Source: Jiella pacifica
GTDB taxonomy: Bacteria > Pseudomonadota > Alphaproteobacteria > Rhizobiales > Rhizobiaceae
Assembly: GCF_010500815.1 (NCBI RefSeq)
Contig: NZ_JAAAMG010000002.1
Coordinates: forward strand, 1-64,000
DNA length: 64,000 nt
Reading direction: 5' to 3'
In this document: positions 1 to 8,275 of the stretch, one piece after another
How positions within the stretch are numbered: the first letter of the stretch is position 1
Layout of the letters: each line of letters opens with the position of its first letter
The notes under the pieces: generated by a model
What the model was told of the DNA's origin: nothing
Databases searched by the model: none
Seen by the model: the letters and a program-made list of their open reading frames with translations, nothing else
Program-made: the position numbers and the translations under genes

Positions 1-450
1 CAACAGAACGGTCGCCACGAACGGATGCATCTGACCTTGAAGACGGAAACGACGCGACCGCCCGGCGCGAACATTCTGCAACAGCAGGCCCGCTTCGATG
101 AATTCGTCAGCGAATTCAATCACGAACGTCCGCATGAAGCACTCGACATGAAGACGCCTGACGAGGTGTATCGTCCCTCTTCAAAAGCCTATCACGGGCT
201 GCCGGAGGTCGAATATCCCTTCCACGACCGCGATATCCTCGTCACCGCCTGCGGGCGGATCTGCATGCATAGAAAGAAGATCAATGTCTCCACCTTCATG
301 GCCGGTCAGAGGCTCGGCATCAAGGAGATCGACGAAGGCATTTGGATCGTCAGCTTCATGAGCTACGATCTCGGATACATCGACTTGGAACAGAGAACCT
401 TGCAGACCATCGACAATCCGTTCGGCACGAGATTGTCTCCCATGTCTTAG
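1..450 (+). CDS. IS481-type transposase, C-terminal part (5' end outside window)
   Basis: The reading frame is open from base 1, so the gene begins before the window and is cut by the window edge, not visibly broken. The visible 149 residues start with an NGRHERMH motif, which in IS481/IS3-like DDE integrases carries the last catalytic Glu, followed by the RPHEAL motif typical of the integrase core end. A C-terminal extension of about 90 residues follows. The stop at 448-450 lies some 30 bases inside a terminal repeat, as expected at the right end of a one-gene insertion sequence. Family assignment is from motif recognition; the exact IS name is not known. Confidence 0.8.
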   Translation, partial: QQNGRHERMHLTLKTETTRPPGANILQQQARFDEFVSEFNHERPHEALDMKTPDEVYRPSSKAYHGLPEVEYPFHDRDILVTACGRICMHRKKINVSTFMAGQRLGIKEIDEGIWIVSFMSYDLGYIDLEQRTLQTIDNPFGTRLSPMS

Positions 451-457
451 GGACGTT

Positions 458-484
458 CTGTTACCCATGTCTCCGGGTCGGACA
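458..484. repeat. Right terminal inverted repeat of the IS481-like element
   Basis: Just after the transposase stop the sequence reads, inward from the outside, TGTCCGACCCGGAGACATGG and on to GGTAACAG. Ends beginning TGT with a CCCATGTC-type core are typical of IS481 elements. The left end lies outside the window, so the boundary at 484 is inferred from the TGT terminus and the target duplication cannot be checked. Confidence 0.6.
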
Positions 485-494
485 ATTTGAAAAT

Positions 495-571
495 TGGTCG
501 GAGCGAGAGGATTCGAACCTCCGACCCCCTGGACCCCATCCAGGTGCGCTACCAGGCTGCGCTACGCTCCG
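495..571 (-). tRNA. tRNA-Pro (GGG)
   Basis: Read on the minus strand this 77-nt segment folds as a cloverleaf. The acceptor stem is CGGAGCG/CGCTCCG with encoded CCA (495-497 on the plus strand as TGG). The D-arm contains AGCCTGGTAGCGC, the anticodon stem CCTGG/CCAGG holds a 7-nt loop with T33 and anticodon GGG, and the T-arm is GGAGGTTCGAATCCTC. Its 3' end is about 10 bases from the inferred IS end, a position where mobile DNA often inserts. Confidence 0.95.
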
Positions 572-680
572 ACGAATGACTGCCTAACCAAACGGGACCG
601 CCGACGCAAGATGTTTCAGCGCTGCCGGCCACCGGATTGGCCGGGAAGACCGGCGACAAACTCGCCGCCGTCCCGGCGCC

Positions 681-2003
681 TCAGGCGGTGGCTCGCTGCA
701 TCGGCGAGCCGATCCGCTCGATGTCCCAGCGGGGCGCCCAGGCCGCGCCAATGTCGACGACGCGGCGCATGTCGAAGATGTAGCGGCGCTCCACCACGGA
801 CTCGATCTCGCTGAAATCGAAGTTCTTGAAATCGGCCCATTCGGTCGCGACCAGGATGGCGCTCGCCCCTTCGCAGGCCGCGGCGACCGAATCGCACTGG
901 CGATAGCCGCGATGGTCGACGGAAAATTTCGCCACGGGATCAAAGCTCCGCACGTCCGCCCCTTCCTCGAGCAGCGCGTGGACGATGTCGACCGCCGGGC
1001 TGTCGCGAACGTCGTCGGTATCCGCCTTGAAGGCGAGACCGAGCACCGCGAGGCGCTTGCCGGCAAGCTTGTCGCCCATCGCCGCCTCGATCCGCTTGAG
1101 GATGCGGAACCGCCGCGAATCGTTGATGCGGATGACGGTCTCGACGATCTGCTGCTGGACGCCGTGGCGCCGGCCGATGGTCGCCAGCGCCAAAGTGTCC
1201 TTCGGGAAGCACGAACCGCCATAGCCCGGGCCGGCGCGCAGGAACTGCGGGCCGATGCGGCTGTCGAGCCCGATGCCGCGGGCGACCTGATCGATGTCGC
1301 CGCCGACGGTCTCGACCAGATCGGAGATCTCGTTGATGAAGGTGACCTTGGTCGCCAGGAAGGCGTTCGCGGCGTATTTGATCGTCTCGCTGGTCGAGGT
1401 GTCGGTGAGGATCACCGGAATGCCGCGATCGGCGAAGGCGGCATAGCTTGCCTGCACCCGCTCCCGCGCGGCTTCGTTCGCCCCGCCGATGACGATCCGC
1501 TCGGGATTGAAGAAATCCTTCAGCGCCGTGCCTTCGCGCAGGAACTCGGGATTGGAGACGATGTGCAGCCGCTTCTCCGGATGATCGCGATCGAGCTTGG
1601 CCTGCAGCCCCGCGCAGGTGCCGATCGGCACCGTCGACTTGACGACGATGACCGCCCCGTCCCTGGCGATCCCGGCGATGTCGGAGACCGCCGCTTCGAG
1701 ATAGTCGAGCCGGGCATTGCCGGTCCGCTCGCTGGTCGGCGTCCCGACGGCGACGAAGAACAGACCGGCCTGGCGTGCATCGGCGACATTGGCGGTGAAC
1801 GAGATCATCCCGCGGTCGATCACGTCCGCCAGCGCTTCTTCGAGGCCCTCCTCGAAGATCGGCGGGACGCCCTTCCTCAGCATCTCGACCTTGCGGACGT
1901 CGAGATCGACGCATTCGACCTTCTGGCCGAAGCTTGCTAGCCCGACTGCCTGGATCAGGCCGACATAGCCGACGCCGACCACACACACTTCTGCTGCCGC
2001 CAC
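681..2003 (-). CDS. ugd: UDP-glucose 6-dehydrogenase
   Basis: Cytoplasmic NAD-dependent enzyme that oxidises UDP-glucose twice to UDP-glucuronate, a precursor for surface polysaccharides. The 440-residue protein has the N-terminal Rossmann motif GVGYVG at residues 10-15, the NPEFLREG segment that carries the catalytic Glu, and the GGSCFPKD motif with the nucleophilic Cys near residue 265. Length is usual for the bacterial family. I chose the GTG at 2003 because AAGGA lies 8-9 bases upstream; an in-frame GTG at 2042 would add 13 residues before the Rossmann strand. The gene stands alone, and the next gene upstream (dcd) has the same orientation 169 bases away. Confidence 0.92.
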   Translation of the reverse strand: MAAAEVCVVGVGYVGLIQAVGLASFGQKVECVDLDVRKVEMLRKGVPPIFEEGLEEALADVIDRGMISFTANVADARQAGLFFVAVGTPTSERTGNARLDYLEAAVSDIAGIARDGAVIVVKSTVPIGTCAGLQAKLDRDHPEKRLHIVSNPEFLREGTALKDFFNPERIVIGGANEAARERVQASYAAFADRGIPVILTDTSTSETIKYAANAFLATKVTFINEISDLVETVGGDIDQVARGIGLDSRIGPQFLRAGPGYGGSCFPKDTLALATIGRRHGVQQQIVETVIRINDSRRFRILKRIEAAMGDKLAGKRLAVLGLAFKADTDDVRDSPAVDIVHALLEEGADVRSFDPVAKFSVDHRGYRQCDSVAAACEGASAILVATEWADFKNFDFSEIESVVERRYIFDMRRVVDIGAAWAPRWDIERIGSPMQRATA

Positions 2004-2172
2004 TGCTTCATTCCTTCTTTCGACGTTGCTGCCGCGATACACCGGTTGCGGCGACAGTCAAGCCGAGTTCCGCCAATTCGCCGATATTGCCGGCCGGCGC
2101 GACAATCCCGCAACCATGGCCCCGCTGTTCCCAAAGGGAAGCCTCGAAAGTTGATTTCAAACCAGCCGGTGG

Positions 2173-3264
2173 TCAGACGAAATGCTTGGAGAGCTTCAGC
2201 CCCTGGGCCTGATAGTTGGAAGCAAGATCGGTGCCGTAGAGCCGATCCGGCCGCGCCGCCATCCTCTCATAGACTAGACGGCCGACGATCTGGCCGTCTT
2301 CGAGGATGAAGGGCACGTCGTGGCTGCGCACCTCGAGGACGGCCCGGCTACCCGCGCCCCCGGCCGGGGAATGGCCGAAACCCGGATCGAAAAAGCCAGC
2401 GTAATGGACCCGGAACTCGCCGACCAGCGGATCGAAGGGGGTCATTTCGGCCGCATAGTCCGGCGGCACGTGCACTGCTTCCTTGGAGACGAGGATGTAG
2501 AACTCGTCCGGGTCGAGCACCAGCTCGCCGGTGCCGCGCCGGGCAATCGGCTCCCAGTAGTCGGCGAGCGGATAGGCAGCTCGCCGGTCGACGTCGACGA
2601 GGCCGGTGTGGCGTTTGCCGCGGTAGCCGACGAGCGTGCCCGGGTCGCCGGACAGATCGATCGACAAGGCGATCCCGGCTTCGGAGATGTTGGCCGCTTC
2701 GGCCGTCGTCAGCCGCGCGCGCTCGTGCAGATCGGTCAGTTCGGAGGCCGACAACATCGGCTCGCCGCAGCGAAAGCGGATCTGCGACAGGCGCGAGCCT
2801 TCCCGCACCAGGATCGGGAAGGTGCGCGGCGAGATTTCGAGATAGAGCGGGCCGTGATAGCCGGCCGGCACCTTGTCGAACTCCTGAGTGTTGTCGGCGA
2901 GGACGCGGGTGAAGATGTCGAGCCGGCCGGTGGACGACTTCGGATTGGCCGTGGCGCGCACATGGTCCGGCAGCGCCAGCCGCTCGATCAGCGGCACGAC
3001 GTACACGCAGCCGGTCTCGAGCACGGCGCCGCCTTCGAGGCTGAATTCGTGCAGCGCAAACCGCTCCAGCTTGTCGGCCACCGAATGCCCGCCCCCGGGC
3101 AGGAAACTGGCGCGGACCCGGTAAGCGAGCGGACCGAGCCGCAGATCGAGCGAGGCCGGCTGGATCTGGTCTTCGTCGCGCCCACGCGTGGACGACAAGG
3201 CGCCCGCCTGAAACAGCGCCGCGATCTCCCGATCCGGTAGAATGCCTTGCAACGTCGCGCTCAC
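2173..3264 (-). CDS. dcd: dCTP deaminase, long two-domain form
   Basis: Predicted to deaminate dCTP to dUTP in pyrimidine deoxynucleotide supply. At 363 residues it is nearly twice the length of the classical trimeric Dcd (about 190). The N half has QPASLDLRLG, the SSTGRLDIF stretch equivalent to the Dcd SS-GR nucleotide-binding motif, and a SQIRF strand. The C half repeats the theme with GFFDPGF and QIVGRLVYERM. This long form is common in alphaproteobacteria and looks like an internal duplication of the dUTPase-like fold. The start is a GTG preceded by GAGAGG about 11 bases upstream. Confidence 0.85.
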   Translation of the reverse strand: MSATLQGILPDREIAALFQAGALSSTRGRDEDQIQPASLDLRLGPLAYRVRASFLPGGGHSVADKLERFALHEFSLEGGAVLETGCVYVVPLIERLALPDHVRATANPKSSTGRLDIFTRVLADNTQEFDKVPAGYHGPLYLEISPRTFPILVREGSRLSQIRFRCGEPMLSASELTDLHERARLTTAEAANISEAGIALSIDLSGDPGTLVGYRGKRHTGLVDVDRRAAYPLADYWEPIARRGTGELVLDPDEFYILVSKEAVHVPPDYAAEMTPFDPLVGEFRVHYAGFFDPGFGHSPAGGAGSRAVLEVRSHDVPFILEDGQIVGRLVYERMAARPDRLYGTDLASNYQAQGLKLSKHFV

Positions 3265-3365
3265 CGTCGAGCCGTCCTCTCGTCATCCGCCCGCCCCCCT
3301 GGCGCGGGCATCCCAAGTTTTCGCGGATTGACGCCTATCTGCATCGGAGCTATTTGCAAAGCCAT

Positions 3366-3416
3366 CGTGGTGATTTGGCCGGCCGGCTTGCAGCCACGTA
3401 AAACAACTCGCTAAAG
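3366..3416 (+). promoter_or_regulatory. SAM-II riboswitch
   Basis: The leader of metZ contains the SAM-II signature: CGTGGTGATTTG, a GGCCGGCTTGCAGCCACG segment closing the P1 stem (CGTGG with CCACG), and an A-rich strand ending in CGCTAAAG that forms the pseudoknot. The motif is known to bind S-adenosylmethionine and repress methionine genes in alphaproteobacteria. It lies about 30 bases before an intrinsic terminator hairpin and 84 bases before the metZ start, which fits transcriptional control. Confidence 0.93.
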
Positions 3417-3447
3417 GGCCGATCCGAAGACGAGGACGTTTTTAGGG

Positions 3448-3482
3448 ACCGGCGTTGCGATATCCGCAAAGGCCGGTTTTTT
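3448..3482 (+). terminator. Riboswitch-linked intrinsic terminator before metZ
   Basis: ACCGGC (3448-3453) pairs with GCCGGT (3472-3477). Inside it TTGCG pairs with CGCAA around the loop ATATC. The stem is followed directly by six T residues (3477-3482). Placed between the SAM-II aptamer and the metZ ATG, it is the likely expression platform, with transcription stopping when SAM is plentiful. Whether the aptamer controls it by an alternative pairing cannot be told by eye. Confidence 0.8.
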
Positions 3483-3499
3483 GCTGTTCGGAGAAGACG

Positions 3500-4693
3500 A
3501 TGCTGAAGCCACGCGACAAGAAGCCCCTGAAACCCGCCACCTTGATGGTTCACGGCGGAACGACGCGGTCGGGATTCGGCGAAACCTCCGAGGCACTCTT
3601 CCTGACGCAAGGCTTCGTCTACCCGACCGCCGAGGCCGCCGAATCTCGCTTCAATGGCGATGAGCCCGGCTTCATCTATTCGCGCTACGCCAACCCGACC
3701 AACCGCATGTTCGAAGAGCGGATGATGGCGCTGGAAGGCGCCGAGGACGCCCGCGGCACAGCCTCCGGCATGGCCGCCGTCGCAGCCGCCATCCAGTGCC
3801 AGGTCAAGGCCGGCGACCACATCGTCGCCGCCCGGGCGCTCTTCGGCTCCTGCCGCTACGTGGTCGAGACGGTGATGGCGCGGTGCGGCGTCGACTGCAC
3901 GCTGATCGACGGCCGCGACCTCGACCAGTGGCAGAAGGCGGTGCGGCCGAACACCAAGGTGTTCTTCATGGAGACGCCGACCAATCCGACGCTGGAGGTG
4001 ATCGACATCGCCGCCGTCGCCGAGATCGCCCATGCGGCCGGTGCCACCCTCGTCGTCGACAACGTCTTCGCGACGCCGATCCACCAGAAGCCGCTCGATC
4101 TCGGCGCCGACGTCGTGGTCTACTCGGCGACCAAGCACATCGACGGCCAGGGCCGCTGCCTCGGCGGCGTCATCCTGTCGTCAAAGGACTGGATCGACGA
4201 GAACCTTCACCAGTTCTACCGGCACACCGGCCCGGCGCTGTCGCCCTTCAATGCCTGGACGCTGTTGAAGGGTCTGGAAACCCTGCCCCTGCGCGTCGTC
4301 GCCCAAACCGCCGCGGCCGCCACCGTCGCCGACCGCCTCGCCGAGCGCAGCGAGATCTCCCGGGTTCTCTACCCGCACCGCGAGGATCATCCCGACTACG
4401 CCATCGCGAAGCGGCAGATGGCGGCCGGCTCGACCCTCGTCGCTTTCGGCATCGCCGGCGGCAAGGCGGCGGCCTTCCGCTTCCTCAACGCGCTGGAAAT
4501 CATCCTGATCTCCAACAATCTCGGCGACGCAAAGAGCCTCGTCACCCATCCGGCGACGACGACCCACAAGAACCTCTCGGCCGAGGCGCAGGCCGAACTC
4601 GGCATCGACGACGGTCTCATTCGCCTGTCGCTCGGGCTGGAGGACGTCGAGGACCTGTGGGACGACATCGAGGCGGCGCTTTCGGCAGTGTGA
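3500..4693 (+). CDS. metZ: O-succinylhomoserine sulfhydrylase
   Basis: PLP enzyme of direct sulfhydrylation: O-succinylhomoserine plus sulfide gives homocysteine for methionine synthesis. The 397-residue protein is of the Cys/Met-metabolism fold, with YSRYANPTNRMFEERM near the N-terminus, ETPTNPTLEVIDI in the middle, the PLP lysine in YSATKHIDGQGR, and the family's C-terminal HPATTTHKNL motif. The ATG at 3500 has GGAGAAG just upstream. An in-frame TTG at 3455 is rejected because it lies inside the terminator stem. Control by SAM through the upstream riboswitch supports methionine rather than cysteine metabolism. Confidence 0.92.
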   Translation: MLKPRDKKPLKPATLMVHGGTTRSGFGETSEALFLTQGFVYPTAEAAESRFNGDEPGFIYSRYANPTNRMFEERMMALEGAEDARGTASGMAAVAAAIQCQVKAGDHIVAARALFGSCRYVVETVMARCGVDCTLIDGRDLDQWQKAVRPNTKVFFMETPTNPTLEVIDIAAVAEIAHAAGATLVVDNVFATPIHQKPLDLGADVVVYSATKHIDGQGRCLGGVILSSKDWIDENLHQFYRHTGPALSPFNAWTLLKGLETLPLRVVAQTAAAATVADRLAERSEISRVLYPHREDHPDYAIAKRQMAAGSTLVAFGIAGGKAAAFRFLNALEIILISNNLGDAKSLVTHPATTTHKNLSAEAQAELGIDDGLIRLSLGLEDVEDLWDDIEAALSAV

Positions 4694-4715
4694 GGGGTGA
4701 GGTCGGCGCCTGGCG

Positions 4716-4762
4716 CCCCTCGCCCTTCGAGGCCGCCCTCGGCGGCACCTCAGGATGAGGGG
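4716..4762. repeat. Dispersed palindromic repeat, copy A
   Basis: Sequence beginning CCCCTCGCCCTTCGAGGC and ending CCTCAGGATGAGGGG. The same two end motifs occur in opposite orientation 125 bases downstream (4886-4944), so the pair forms a long inverted repeat. The 333-base gap between metZ and the next gene holds only these two repeats and no gene. Such elements are typical intergenic REP/BIME-like repeats of rhizobial genomes; the name of this family is not known to me. Confidence 0.7.
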
Positions 4763-4885
4763 CTATGTTACCGCTGCGCCCTGTATTATCGCCGCCGACC
4801 TATTATCGCCGCGTCTCTCCCTTCGATCGCCCGCCAGGCTTTCCATGTTGCATTCTCTGGGCGATCCTTGCGGCGAAAACTGAGC

Positions 4886-4944
4886 ACCCTCATCCTGAGG
4901 CGCTCGCGCGCTCGCCGAGCGGGCGAGCCTCGAAGGGCGAGGGT
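4886..4944. repeat. Dispersed palindromic repeat, copy B (inverted)
   Basis: Reads ACCCTCATCCTGAGGCGC, then a GC-rich centre, then GCCTCGAAGGGCGAGGGT: the reverse complement of the end motifs of copy A. Internally CTCGCC and GGCGAG can pair, giving a small hairpin. It may also act as a transcription barrier between the convergent metZ and phosphatidyltransferase genes. Confidence 0.7.
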
Positions 4945-5026
4945 GCGGGCCGCGACCCCGCGGAAGCTTCGAAAATCGGGGCGTAGGCAGGAAACGCGGT
5001 ATTCTTGCCAGGGCAGCCTTCCCCCC

Positions 5027-5653
5027 TCACCCGAACGTCCTCACCGCCAGCCAGACCCGCGCGGCAAACGTCCAGGCCGTCATCCCCGCGAAGACGAGCG
5101 CGATGACCGGAAACCACCCCGGAAACAGGCAGAACAGGCAGAACGCGATGATCGTCTCGCTGGCTTCGGCTAGGCCGGTGGAGAAGAAGAACGATTTCGT
5201 CCCCCTGACGTCGGTGGCGATCTTCCGCTTTTCGGCGAGAATGGCATAAGCCAGAAAGCTTGCGCCGTTGGCGTAAAACGTCAAAAGCAGCACGGCAGCC
5301 GGCAGCGCATTCTGTGCCGGGTTGAGCACGGCAAAGCCGAGCGGGATGGCGCCGTAGAAGACGAAGTCGAAGACGATGTCGAGATAGCCGCCGAGGTCGG
5401 TCGGCCGGGTGTCTTTGGCGATCGCGCCGTCGAGTCCGTCACACAGCCGCGACAGGAGGATGAGCATCAGTCCGAGGAGCGGGCTGCCGAGGGCGATGGC
5501 TGCGGCGGCGGCAAGGCCGATGACGAGACCCGCGACCGTGACCGCGTTCGCACCCACCCCATAAGTTACGAGCAACGCCGCGAGCCGCGCCACCGGCGGG
5601 TCGATCCTTCGCCTCAGAACCGCGTCGAGCAATGGCCGTCCCTTTTCTCGCAC
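5027..5653 (-). CDS. CDP-alcohol phosphatidyltransferase family membrane protein
   Basis: Integral inner-membrane enzyme of phospholipid head-group transfer; the alcohol substrate is unknown. The 208-residue protein has about five to six hydrophobic segments and the family signature DGLDGAIAK followed by GGYLDIVFD, which supplies the four metal-binding Asp residues. The usual Arg of the AR pair is Lys here. The annotated start is a GTG at 5653; a TTG at 5632 with AAGGGA at good spacing is an alternative that would remove seven residues. The gene stands alone, convergent with metZ. Confidence 0.85.
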   Translation of the reverse strand: MREKGRPLLDAVLRRRIDPPVARLAALLVTYGVGANAVTVAGLVIGLAAAAAIALGSPLLGLMLILLSRLCDGLDGAIAKDTRPTDLGGYLDIVFDFVFYGAIPLGFAVLNPAQNALPAAVLLLTFYANGASFLAYAILAEKRKIATDVRGTKSFFFSTGLAEASETIIAFCLFCLFPGWFPVIALVFAGMTAWTFAARVWLAVRTFG

Positions 5654-5850
5654 CCTGCCGCGCCCAGCACTGACATCTGTTCACACTTCGTCGCCACGGC
5701 GCTTTTCGCAACATCGTCATGCCGATTTCGCGATGGCCCGCTCAGGAAACCAAGAACGCAGGATACCGCCACCGAGCGATGAATTCGTCGCAAGTTTGCG
5801 CTATCATTCCGGATCCGTGATCTCAGGGTTCCGAAAAGGCTACGAGCGCA

Positions 5851-6243
5851 ATGTACCAAGCGACGACGCGGCAGATCGTCGTGACCGTGATGCCGGTCTT
5901 TCTGGACGAGCAGTCCGAGCCGTCCGAAGGTCGTTGGATCTGGGCCTATCGGGTCGAGATCGAGAATGACGGCGACGTCGCCGTGACGCTCGAGCAGCGA
6001 TACTGGCACATCACCGATGCGAATGGTCACGTCGAGGAAGTCTCAGGGCCGGGTGTGGTCGGCGAGCGGCCGGTGATCCTGCCGGGCGACAGCTTCACCT
6101 ACACCTCCGGCTGCCCGCTGCCGACGCCGTCGGGCATCATGCGCGGCTATTACTCGATGCGCTCCGACGGCGGCGAGATTTTTGAGGTGGAAATCCCGGC
6201 CTTCTCGCTCGACCTGCCGTCGGACGACCGGATTCTCAACTGA
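5851..6243 (+). CDS. apaG: ApaG protein
   Basis: Single-domain immunoglobulin-like (DUF525) protein of 130 residues, the usual length. Recognisable segments are [23 protein letters not shown] and the glycine/proline-rich [22 protein letters not shown] loop, plus MRGYYSM. ApaG is linked to Co2+ resistance and Mg2+ homeostasis in enterobacteria, but its biochemical role is not settled. The 197-base upstream region separates it from the divergent phosphatidyltransferase; no operon partner is evident. Confidence 0.92.
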   Translation: MYQATTRQIVVTVMPVFLDEQSEPSEGRWIWAYRVEIENDGDVAVTLEQRYWHITDANGHVEEVSGPGVVGERPVILPGDSFTYTSGCPLPTPSGIMRGYYSMRSDGGEIFEVEIPAFSLDLPSDDRILN

Positions 6244-6345
6244 GCCCAGCTCTCGTCACCGTCCGGGCGGTCGCTCGGCTCGCCAGACGCTTTGCCAAGT
6301 TCGCGGCGTCGGTCTAGAAGCGGCGCGCAACCAACGGAGAGGGCG

Positions 6346-7140
6346 ATGAACGAGCCTCAAAAGGCCGATCCCTCGCGGCTTTTGGAACTCAGGGCCAAGA
6401 TCGACGCAATCGACGAGTCGGTTCATCGGCTCCTGATGCAGCGCGCCGCGGTGATCGACGAACTGATCAAGGTGAAGGGCACCGCCAAGAACGGTGCCGC
6501 CTTCCGGCCCGGCCGCGAGGCCGAGATGATGCACCGCCTCGCCGAGCGCCATTCGGGCCATCTGCCCGTGACCGCCGTGGAGCATCTGTGGCGCGAGATC
6601 ATCTCGACCTTCACCGCGCTTCAGGCACCGTTTGAAGTATTCGCCAGCGGTGAACCGACCTCGGCCATCGAGACAGCTCGCTTCTATTTCGGCTTCACCG
6701 TGCCGGTGACGCTCAAGCCCTCGCCGGCCGAGGTCGTCGAGGCGATCGAGACCGGCGGCGACGACAGGCTCGGTGTCGTCGACCTTCAGGCAACGAGCGA
6801 TCCATGGTGGGAGCGGCTGGAGAATGCCCAGGTGGTAGCGCGGCTGCCCTTCTTCGACGTACCCGGCCGACCGGCCGCGAGCCCGGCGCTGGTGATCGCG
6901 CCGCCGCTCGCCGATCCCGTACCGCCGGAAGTCGCCTGTTATGCTGTAAAACTGCCGGGTCCGCTGGCAGATCTCGGCGAGGCGGTCGACGTCGTCGCCA
7001 GCCTGTCGAGCGAGGACGTCACCCACGCGCTCGTCGCCTCGCGGCTGCCGCAGGAAGCCCTCGCCGCGCAGCTCGGCGGCGCCCTCGACATCCGACAGAT
7101 TGGTGGTTATGCGGCTCCGTTGGCGCCGCAGCGTTCCTGA
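6346..7140 (+). CDS. Chorismate mutase (AroQ-type) with C-terminal extension
   Basis: Converts chorismate to prephenate at the branch to phenylalanine and tyrosine. The first 95 or so residues form the all-helical AroQ domain: [20 protein letters not shown], then [23 protein letters not shown] and EHLWREIIS. About 170 further residues have no motif I can name; this long form with an extra domain is seen in rhizobia. Start ATG 6346 follows GGAGAGGG; an upstream in-frame start at 6292 lacks support. The next two genes are an aminotransferase and a prephenate/arogenate dehydrogenase, so the three make a tyrosine/phenylalanine module. Confidence 0.85.
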   Translation: MNEPQKADPSRLLELRAKIDAIDESVHRLLMQRAAVIDELIKVKGTAKNGAAFRPGREAEMMHRLAERHSGHLPVTAVEHLWREIISTFTALQAPFEVFASGEPTSAIETARFYFGFTVPVTLKPSPAEVVEAIETGGDDRLGVVDLQATSDPWWERLENAQVVARLPFFDVPGRPAASPALVIAPPLADPVPPEVACYAVKLPGPLADLGEAVDVVASLSSEDVTHALVASRLPQEALAAQLGGALDIRQIGGYAAPLAPQRS

Positions 7141-7177
7141 CGGCTGCCACGACATCTCTTTCGAAGGCCAAGCGGCG

Positions 7178-8275
7178 ATGAAACCTACTCCCAAGAACGG
7201 CGTGCTCGACATCGAGATCTATGTCCCCGGCAAAAGCCGCGCGCCCGAGGGGATCAAGCTTCACAAGCTGTCGTCGAACGAGACGCCGCTCGGTCCCCCA
7301 CCCGCGGCGATCGAGGCCGCGCGCCGCGCGATGGCCGACCTCGCCTCCTACCCGGACGGCCAGGCGAGCGAGTTGAAGGCGGCGATCGCCGAGGTGCACG
7401 GACTCAACACCGCAAACATCCTCTGCGGCAACGGCTCGGACGAACTCCTCGGCCTGCTCTGCCAGTGCTATCTGGCACCCGGCGACGAGGCGATCCACAC
7501 CGAGCACGGCTTCCTCGTCTACGAGATCCAGATCAAGGCAGCGGGCGCGACCCCCGTCGTCGCTCCGGAGAAGGACCGCACGGCCGACGTCGATGCCATT
7601 CTGGAGCGCGTGACGAACAAAACGAAGCTCGTTTTCCTCGCCAACCCGAACAATCCGACCGGCACGTACTTGCCCTTCGACGAGGTGAGGCGGCTGCAGG
7701 CCGGGCTGCCGGGCCACGTCATTCTCGTTCTCGACGCAGCCTATGCCGAATATGTCAGGCGCAACGATTACGGCGCCGGCATCGAGCTCGTCTCGGCCTG
7801 CGAGAATGTCGTGATGACGCGCACCTTCTCGAAGATTTACGGCCTCGCGGGCCTGAGGATCGGCTGGCTCTACGGGCCGGAGGCGATCGTCTCAACCCTC
7901 GACCGGGTCCGCGGGCCGTTCAACCTCAATGCCGCGGCGATCGCCGCCGGCGCTGCGGCGATCCGTGATCGCGCCTTCATCGAGGCGGCCGCGAGTTTCA
8001 ACGCCGAATGGCTCGACTGGACGACCCGCGCGATCGAGGCGCTGGGGCTTCAGGTGACGCCGAGCGTCGGCAATTTCGTGCTGGTCCACTTTCCCGACGA
8101 GACCGGCAAGGGCGCGGCCGAAGCGGACGCATTCCTGACCGCGCGCGGCTTCATCCTCCGCCGGGTCGCCGGCTATGGCTTTCCGAACGCGCTGCGCATG
8201 TCGATCGGCAGCGAGGAAGCCAATCGCGGCGTGGTGGCGGCGCTCGCCGAATTCCTGAAGAGCCCGTCGGCATGA
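7178..8275 (+). CDS. hisC: Histidinol-phosphate/aromatic aminotransferase
   Basis: PLP class I/II aminotransferase of 365 residues. Visible signatures are [10 protein letters not shown] near the N-terminus, [11 protein letters not shown] in the middle, and [16 protein letters not shown] with the PLP-binding Lys. HisC-family enzymes transaminate imidazole-acetol phosphate and, in many alphaproteobacteria, prephenate or aromatic keto acids. The position between chorismate mutase and a tyrosine-branch dehydrogenase suggests an aromatic substrate, perhaps together with histidine synthesis. I chose ATG 7178 (GGCCAAGCGG upstream) over an in-frame start at 7100 that would overlap the previous gene. 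The stop overlaps the next start as ATGA. Confidence 0.88.
   Translation: MKPTPKNGVLDIEIYVPGKSRAPEGIKLHKLSSNETPLGPPPAAIEAARRAMADLASYPDGQASELKAAIAEVHGLNTANILCGNGSDELLGLLCQCYLAPGDEAIHTEHGFLVYEIQIKAAGATPVVAPEKDRTADVDAILERVTNKTKLVFLANPNNPTGTYLPFDEVRRLQAGLPGHVILVLDAAYAEYVRRNDYGAGIELVSACENVVMTRTFSKIYGLAGLRIGWLYGPEAIVSTLDRVRGPFNLNAAAIAAGAAAIRDRAFIEAAASFNAEWLDWTTRAIEALGLQVTPSVGNFVLVHFPDETGKGAAEADAFLTARGFILRRVAGYGFPNALRMSIGSEEANRGVVAALAEFLKSPSA

Noticed and set aside
625-644. CCGGCCA/TGGCCGG hairpin downstream of ugd
   Set aside because: A stem is possible but there is no T tract, and such short GC stems are common by chance in this sequence.
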